Shown here piece by piece: positions 58,321-64,000 of a stretch of 64,000 nucleotides of DNA. Numbering within the stretch: position 1 is the stretch's first letter; the number at the start of each line of letters is the position of its first letter. The notes under the pieces were generated by a model. That model searched no databases, was not told the origin of the DNA, and worked only from the letters and a program-made list of their open reading frames with translations. Both the position numbers and the translations under genes were made by a program. This DNA comes from Limonium bicolor (Eukaryota > Streptophyta > Magnoliopsida > Caryophyllales > Plumbaginaceae): positions 172,675,339 to 172,739,338 of the forward strand of contig CM041780.1 of assembly GCA_023374045.1 (NCBI GenBank), written 5' to 3'.

Positions 58321-60129
58321 TTCTTCTTATTCTTCTTCTTTCTCTCCTCCTCCTCCTGCCCAGGAATCCTTCACGGTCCCTCTGAAAAGGAAGGATGGTT
58401 CTATCATCGTGGGCACCCCTTCCTTTGATATCCTGTGAATCTGCCAAGTACTCTACTGTCTGGAAGGAGGTAATAAAAAGGCCCGGCCATCCAGACGGAA
58501 TTTTCGCTCCTCCGGCAACCGTCACTGCTACTAAGGAAAGGTTGCGGATGGGAGATGGGGGAGCAGATGCCATTATGCGGCACTCCCTCCCGATAAAAGA
58601 TGTGTTTGACTTTATGTGGGAGGGCATCTTTCGGGTTGGTGTACACTCCTTTAAAATATCTTTCTTTGTGTTCTCTTCTTGATTTGTTTTACTTTCCTTT
58701 GATCTTGTGAACTGTGCTGCTTGTTTTAGGTGATGTCCATGGCCCAGAGTGCTGAGGTTCACTCCGGCAACCTCCAGTCCAGGCTCCACTACGAGGAGAG
58801 CCGAGCCGATAACGCTCAAGAGGAACTGAAGCGGAGTCGCTCCTCTCCCGACGCTTATATCGACCAGATTCACTACGAGATTGATCTCAAGGTGAAAAAA
58901 AGGACTGAGGCGATAAACAAGGACCTGCGGCTGTCTCGGCAGGAATGCGTCCGTCAGCGTGACGAATATGAGCTGCAACTGAAGAATCTTCGAGAAGAAA
59001 AACCTTTCTTTAAAAAGCCGGATCCTGCAAGCTGACGAAACTTTGATAGAGGTACGAAACTATCTTGCTTTTGGAAAAGATGAGCTGGATCGGGCCTTCT
59101 CTGATCTAGACGTTTTGCTGAATCAGGTGCGTTCTGCCCACCGAGATGAGGTGACTTCCCTCCAGACTGACAAGGTTTTTCTCTATGAAGAGAGGAACTC
59201 TTTTAAAGAGGAGGACGAGGCGCTTGAGCTGGAGAAGAAGGCTCTTGAGCGAGAAAACATGGCCCTTGTAGAGGAAAAGGGAAAGCTCATCGGAGGAAAA
59301 GGCCGCACTGGAAGAGCAGTCAAGGACTTCTTTTGAACAAGAGAAGCAGTCTCTGCTTCGGGATTGTTCCACCTTAGAAGAAGAGAAGAAGGCCCTTGCT
59401 GCGGAAAAACTGCCTTAACGAATGAGAAAACCAGGCTGGAAGAGAGGGGGTGAAAGACTTGGAGAAAGCCATGTCACGCCTCCAAGTGAGAATACTGAGT
59501 CGTCGAACCAAGGTGAATCTTCAGATTTTGATTTTTTCGTTACCTCCTTTCTTTCCCTTTATTTCTTACCTTTCTTGTGCTCCAGTCAGGTTTGAGCTCT
59601 GCCAATCTCTGAAGCATGTCCGGAAGCTGAATGATTGGGTAAACAGTGCTAAGGAGGAGCTGTCTTCAGCTAATGCTGAACGTGACAAATATCACGCCCA
59701 GGTCCTGACCCTTGAGTCCCAAGTGGCTAAGCTCATGTCGTTTTCACAACAATCTCAGGAGGAGATACAGAAGCAGGGCACCATCAATGCTCACCTTAAG
59801 GAGTCCTTCGCTTCTCAGTGCCGCAGGATAGTCAATATCTGCCAAAGGTTATTTCAGAGCACTTTCTTGAGAAAGGGGAGGTAGTGGACGATGATTTGTA
59901 CAACAGGCTGGAGTTCAAAGCTGTTGCCCAGAAGTCCAATTTCTTCGAGGAGCTGGAGAGATTCTGCCGCAGCCCTGGAGAGACATGCTTTGGCCCTGGC
60001 CAAGCCTCCTTTCTTCCGGCCGGAAGAAACATCCAGCCATCCGCCGGAGGGGTGCAGCGTTTTTCAAGGAGATCCAAATCTTCTGAAAGTGTGGCTGGTA
60101 GCGGCGATAAGTTAGCTGCAGAAAAATAG
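56581..60129 (+). pseudogene. Antisense extra ORF of the Tat element (transposase_28-like domain plus coiled coil)
   Basis: Starts MSTSAARQSKAAASFSPAIE. Across frameshifts, 56730-57260 gives DFSALCNCLRGVEVPPGTQI, FGLGYVVYANFFSSGLTIPP, HPFVLGFFA and CEENKIQPEGTDFSRFFTVR, then VHEWSSWWFVIVPPSG. This matches the putative gypsy-type transposon domain (transposase_28, PF04195). A basic linker SKKKKRLESLE (about 57620) and a poly-Ser stretch from a TTC microsatellite follow. From 58739 to 60129 the product is a long Glu/Lys/Leu-rich coiled coil (EEKKALE-type heptads), ending GDKLAAEK. Gaps at about 57830-58010 and 58640-58735 look like introns. Function is unknown; it is a passenger gene read opposite to pol. 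Confidence 0.65.
58238..58345. repeat. (TTC)n microsatellite coding for poly-Ser
   Basis: About 105 bases of TTC/TTCT repeats with a few A interruptions. In the antisense ORF frame it encodes runs of Ser with Phe, before PPPPAQESFTVPLKRKDGS. Confidence 0.9.
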
Positions 60130-60529
60130 AACGGGGGGGTTTTTTTTAGAGGTTTTTTTTGGACATGTATCTTTTGAGTTTGTCGAATTTTTTGTAATGA
60201 TTACACTCTTGAATTGTTTTTACCCCACTCTTGGGAGGAATATAAGTTATGCTTTTACAATCTTTGTTAACTTGTTTGTCGGAGCTGCCGGTCTCTTATT
60301 ACGCTTTTGTCTCCATTTTCTTTTAGCTAATCTGTCTATTGCTGGGGTATTCCCCTTTTTTTTGAATGGCGCGTATACAGCTATCTTATGCAAGTTTTGT
60401 TAGTTAAGTGCTTATCCTTACAACACAAAAAGCTTGCGGCTTATCAACCGAATCTTTCTTTTAGCCGAATCTTTTTTTTAAAAAAAAAAGTATGACAGCC
60501 TGGGGTTTTGGCCGGATTCTTCTTTTGAG
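60130..60529. other. 3' flank of the antisense ORF
   Basis: T-rich sequence after the stop, with GGGGGGGTTTTTTTT at 60134 and a T/A run at 60472-60489. No gene. Confidence 0.5.
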
Positions 60530-60985
60530 GTATGATAGCTACGGTTCGTTGGCCGGATTTTTCTTTCAAGGCATGACAACCTGTGGCTCATTGGCCGATG
60601 TTACTTTCAAGGCATGACAGCCTACGGCTCGTTGGCCGGTGCTACTTTCTAGGCATGACAGCCTGCGGCTCGTTGGCCGGTGCTTACTTTCAAGGCATGA
60701 TAGCCTGCGGCTCGTTGGCCGGTGCTTACTTTCAAGGCATGATAGCCTGCGGCTCGTTGGTCGGTGCTTACTTTCAAGGCATGATAGCCTGCGGCTCGTG
60801 GCCGGTGCTTACTTTCAAGGCATGATAGCCTGCGGCTCGTTGGCCGGTGCTTACTTTCAAGGCATAATAGCCTACGGCTCGTTGGCCGGTGCTTATTTCA
60901 AGGCATGATAGCCTACGGCTCGTTGGCCGGTGCTTAATTTCAAGGCATGATAGCCTGCGGCTCGTTGGCCGGTGCTTTCTTTTGC
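60530..60985. repeat. Minisatellite, 42-bp unit, about 11 copies
   Basis: Unit built of TTTCAAGGCATGATAGCCTG, CGGCTCGTTGGCCGGTGCTT, AC. Copies start about every 42 bases (for example 60645, 60687, 60729, 60771). The outer copies are more diverged. One unit near 60790 lacks two bases. Since 42 is a multiple of three, the array is open in several frames, but that is a by-product. Confidence 0.92.
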
Positions 60986-61079
60986 TCTTTTTCAAAAAAT
61001 AATACCTCTTTATTGAAGAATCATAAATCTTACACATAGAATTTTTTCAAACACTCCCCATGCCAAGAATGTGGCAATT

Positions 61080-62330
61080 CGTACCCTTCACCATTTTTTA
61101 GGCGGTATGAGGCTCGTCCCATCTTTTGGTGTATGATGTATGGTCCTTCCCATTGGGGCTCTAATTTCTTAGGCTGTTAACTTCTCGGAGAACCAACTCT
61201 CCTGAAGCAAAACTCCGCTCTCTATCCTTTGGTTGAAATATCGTTCTACTTTGGATTATCTTTCGCCATTCTTATTGCGGCGGCTACCTGGTTTCCTCGA
61301 GGGGTTCGATGGTCCTGTATTCCCTGATTGTTGACTTTTCATCATACGATTCCCACCTTACTGATGTGTACCATAATTTCCGCCGGAATGACGACCTCTA
61401 GACCATATGTTAGTCTGTAGGGTGTTTCTCCTGTCGGTCCCCTTTCTGTTGTCCTGTATGACCAGAGGACCTGGGGTAAAACTCTGCCCACTTTCCCTTT
61501 CTTTCATCGAGTTTCTTCTTTATTGCTTTTACTATCTGACCATTCACATTCTCAACTTGCCCATTCGCCTGGGGGTGGGCCACCGATGCGAACCTTAAGT
61601 CGATCTTCCATTCTTCACAGATTCCCGGAAGCTTTCGCAATTGAATTGCGCTTCGTTATCGGTTATTATTGCCTTTGGTATGCCAAACCTGCATACCACG
61701 TATTTCCAGATGAATTCTTGTGATTTTCTAGCTGTGATGGAGATAGTGGGCATTGCCTCGACCCATTTTGTGAAATAGTCGATGGCGACATACATGAACT
61801 TGAACCTCCCCGGTGATGCCTCTGGGAATGGTCCCACAATGTCTAATCCCCACATAGCAAAGGGGATTGGGCAGAGGATAGATTTTCGTTCTGCCGGAGG
61901 GTTGTGTATTTGTTTCCATGCTCTTGGCACCTTAGACACCTTTGTATATATTCTTTTGCAATGTTCCATCATTTTTGGCCAAAAGTATCCGAGCCTCAAG
62001 ATTTTATGTGTTGTGGTTCTTTCTCCTTGATGGTTTCCACAGGATCCATCATGTACTTCTTTATTAGTTCTGCCCCTTCGGCCACGGTAACACATTTCAG
62101 CGCCGGCCTTGCGAAAGATCGCTTATATAGCTGGTTATTCTCAATGAAAAAGGACGCGGCCCGCCTTTTTATTATCCTGGCCTCCCTTTCTTCTTCCGGC
62201 AAATTTCCTTGTCATATGTATTATATGATTGGGGTCATCCAAGATTCTGTCTCGTTACTCGATTCTACCGTAAATACTTGAGCTTCATCTATGCTTGACG
62301 CAGTTTTGACTTCTAGCCATATTTCATTGG
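61080..62330 (-). pseudogene. Tat-lineage integrase
   Basis: Minus-strand integrase in several frames. The N-terminal part reads LRLGYFWPKMMEHCKRIYTK, where the two Cys of the HHCC zinc finger appear changed (KVSKVP). The core reads MWGLDIVGPFPEASPGRFKF (first Asp), YFTKWVEAMP, GIPKAIITDNEAQFNCESFR (second Asp), then VAHPQANGQVENVN (Glu). A frameshift lies near 61600. The C-terminal segment about 61080-61400 continues with YRTTERGPTGETPYRLTYG-like coding in broken frames. DDE residues are retained, although the frame is not. Confidence 0.8.
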
Positions 62331-63999
62331 GTACTTTTTCGGCCATACTCGCCAATTTTGCCAAGGCATCTGCCTCGACGTTCTCTTTGCGAGGAAGGTG
62401 TTTTTAGCTCACATCTCTGGAAATTTGCTTTTAGCTCCTGAACTTTGAGCAGGTACCTCCACAACTTTTCCTCTTTGACTTCATAGATGTTGTCGTTTTG
62501 TCTTGCTACCAACATAGAATCTGAGTATACTTCTAATTCTGCGAAAAGTAAAATTTTATAAGCTTTATTTCCAATAGGATTTTACAGGAAGGAAAGAATA
62601 GAGAGGGTGTCCTCCTATGGAACCTGTTGCCCCCAGGGCGGTAGCCACCTCCAAACCCTGGATAAGGGCTTCGTATTCAGCTTCGTTGTTGGTGATGTCA
62701 AAGTCTAGCCGGAAGACGTAGTTTAAGCTTTGTCCATCCGGCGCTTGTACTACTATTCCGGCTCCTGCCCCAGTTTTGCATCGGGCTCCGTCAACTAAGA
62801 TGATGTATGGATTCTGGGGCTGTCTCTCTTCTTTTGCAAAGTTTGCTTCTGTTATGAAATCTGCCAAGGCTTGGGCTTTAATCACTGTTCTGGGCAAGAA
62901 GTGAATTTCATATTGTGTTAGCTCTACTGTCCAGCTCACCATCCGGCCGGAAGCGTTTGGGTTGTTTGTTATCTGCTTGAGCGGCCAATTAGTCCTGACA
63001 AAGATCCGATGTGACTGAAAGTAGGGCCGTAACTTTCTGGACGCTACCACCAATGCAAATAAGATCTTCTCTATGTTCGAATACCGTCCCTCTGTTGGGC
63101 TTAAAATTTTCCCAGTGTAATACACTGGTATCTCTCTTTTTTCCTCCATGATCAAAACAGCCGCAAGTGCCCAATCTGACGCAGACAAATAAAGGTAGAG
63201 ATCTTGGCCAGGGGTAGGTACACCCAACTTGGGTAAATCCTGGAGCATTTCTTTAATCTTTTCAAATGCATCGATACATTCTTGTCCCCACTGAAATTTG
63301 TTGTTCTTCCTAAGGATGTTAAAGAACGGGATGGATTTCTCCTGAAGTCTGGAACAAAATCTGCTTAACGCCGTGAGTCTTCCATTTAAAGCTTGAACAT
63401 CCTTGATATTTTTGGGTGGAGAAAGATCGAGGATGGCCTGACTTTTCTCTGGGTCAACTTCGATACCTCGCTGCCCAACAATGAAGCCAAGAAACCTTCC
63501 ATTAGTCACACCGAATACACATTTCTTTGGGTTCAGCTTGATTTGAAATTTGTCCAGAGTGTCGAATGTTTCTTCCAAATCCTTCATGTGTTGCTCCTTC
63601 GATGGGATTTTTACGACTATGTCGTCAACATAAGCTTCCACATTTCGAGCAAGTTGTTTACAAAACACTTTATCAATCATTCGCTGAAAGGTTTCCCCTG
63701 CATTTTTCAGGCCAAAAGGCATTACTTTGTAACAGAACGTTCCGGCTGAAGTGATAAAGATGTTTTTTCTGAATCTTCTTCATTCATCTTAATCTGATTG
63801 TAGCCGGAGAACGCATCTAGAAAACTTCACACAGAACTCCGAGCAGTTGAAACTACCAATCTATCTATTGATGGCAGAGGATAGAAATCTTTAGGACATG
63901 CCTTATTTAAGTCTGTGAAATCCACACACATTCTCCATTTTCCATTTGCCTTTTTACCATGACGACATTAGCAGCCATCGCGGGTAAGTTACCTCCCTG
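62324..63999 (-). CDS. Tat-lineage reverse transcriptase and dual RNase H (partial, disrupted)
   Basis: The 385-codon frame 62565-63722 starts at MPFGLKNAGETFQRM, inside RT. It carries the RT catalytic box VEAYVDDIVV, then the thumb NPKKCVFGVTNGRFLGFIV and the first RNase H (LSASDWALAAVLI, IPVYYTGKIL, YSNIEKILFALVVASRKLRP, then PLKQ). The archaeal-type second RNase H follows (PYIILVDGARCKTGAGAGIV, NNEAEYEALIQGLEVA). It breaks at about 62590 in an insertion of about 60 bp and resumes as MLVARQNDNIYEVKEEKLWR to 62330. RT upstream of 63722 is in another frame (CVDFTDLNKACPKDF). Copying of element RNA and template removal are the roles. Confidence 0.85.
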
Positions 64000-64000
64000 A

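Larger units (their letters stand above)
55601..64000 (-). mobile_element. Ty3/gypsy retrotransposon, Tat lineage, 3' part (continues past the window)
   Basis: Minus-strand order: RT and RNase H (from 64000), a second archaeal-type RNase H (about 62820-62600 and 62520-62330), integrase (about 62330-61080), then a long non-pol segment with a minisatellite and a plus-strand ORF, then a probable LTR. The dual RNase H and the extra ORF antisense to pol between integrase and 3' LTR are known marks of the Tat/Retand group. Gag, protease and the 5' LTR would lie beyond 64000. Confidence 0.8.

Noticed and set aside
58283..58978. 231-codon minus-strand ORF ending in an Arg-rich run
   Set aside because: The Arg run is the reverse of the TTC microsatellite, and the frame is antisense to the coiled-coil ORF with recognisable heptads.
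60583..60908. ORFs of about 80-90 codons over the minisatellite
   Set aside because: A 42-bp repeat without stops leaves several frames open on both strands; no independent coding evidence.

Overview
This window comes from a nuclear, heterochromatin-like region of a flowering plant, probably a eudicot. It is AT-rich and contains plant-specific transposon lineages: CACTA with tnp2/DUF4218/DUF4216 and a Ulp1-like protease, an Athila-like element with a tRNA-Asp primer site, a chromodomain Ty3/gypsy, Tat-lineage gypsy with an antisense ORF, LINEs with DUF4283, and Stowaway/hAT-like MITEs. Only one host gene is clearly represented: a minus-strand NYN-domain / LOTUS (OST-HTH) RNA-binding nuclease gene at 22110..25821. 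I could not name the species.

Layout. 1-835: satellite with a unit of about 90 bp. 840-17400: a decayed CACTA element with palindromic subterminal repeats, a broken tnp2 transposase and a second intron-containing gene ending in a Ulp1-like domain. Nested inside it is a young non-autonomous LTR retrotransposon (5508-11149, 5-bp target duplication GGTTG) and a LINE relic with a possible SINE (12600-13860). 17400-20455: a copia gag fragment, a hAT-like MITE, a degenerate AT-rich tandem repeat and two Stowaway-like MITEs. 22110-28060: the NYN-LOTUS gene with a probable 5' leader intron. 28860-34554: a LINE cut by the LTR of a chromovirus. 34555-46852: a rearranged minus-strand chromovirus (LTR, integrase chromodomain, RT start, protease, gag) in which most of pol is replaced by an inverted copy of the neighbouring LINE and LTR tail, and which carries a fragment of an ALKBH1-like dioxygenase gene. 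46854-54805: a second, truncated copy of the NYN gene 5' part, its leader and the LINE (segmental duplication of 25217-33415). 54806-55600: the same satellite as at position 1. 55600-64000: the 3' half of a Tat-lineage gypsy on the minus strand, with RT/RNase H, integrase, a 42-bp minisatellite and a plus-strand antisense ORF.

Order of events inferred from the nesting: the LINE inserted upstream of the NYN gene; the NYN 5' part plus LINE was duplicated; a chromovirus entered the LINE of copy 1; a later event created the 3.6-kb inverted repeat; the Athila-like element is recent (LTRs nearly identical). Almost every long ORF carries single-base frameshifts. Paired copies often differ by one base in homopolymer runs, so some breaks may be assembly errors and not real mutations.
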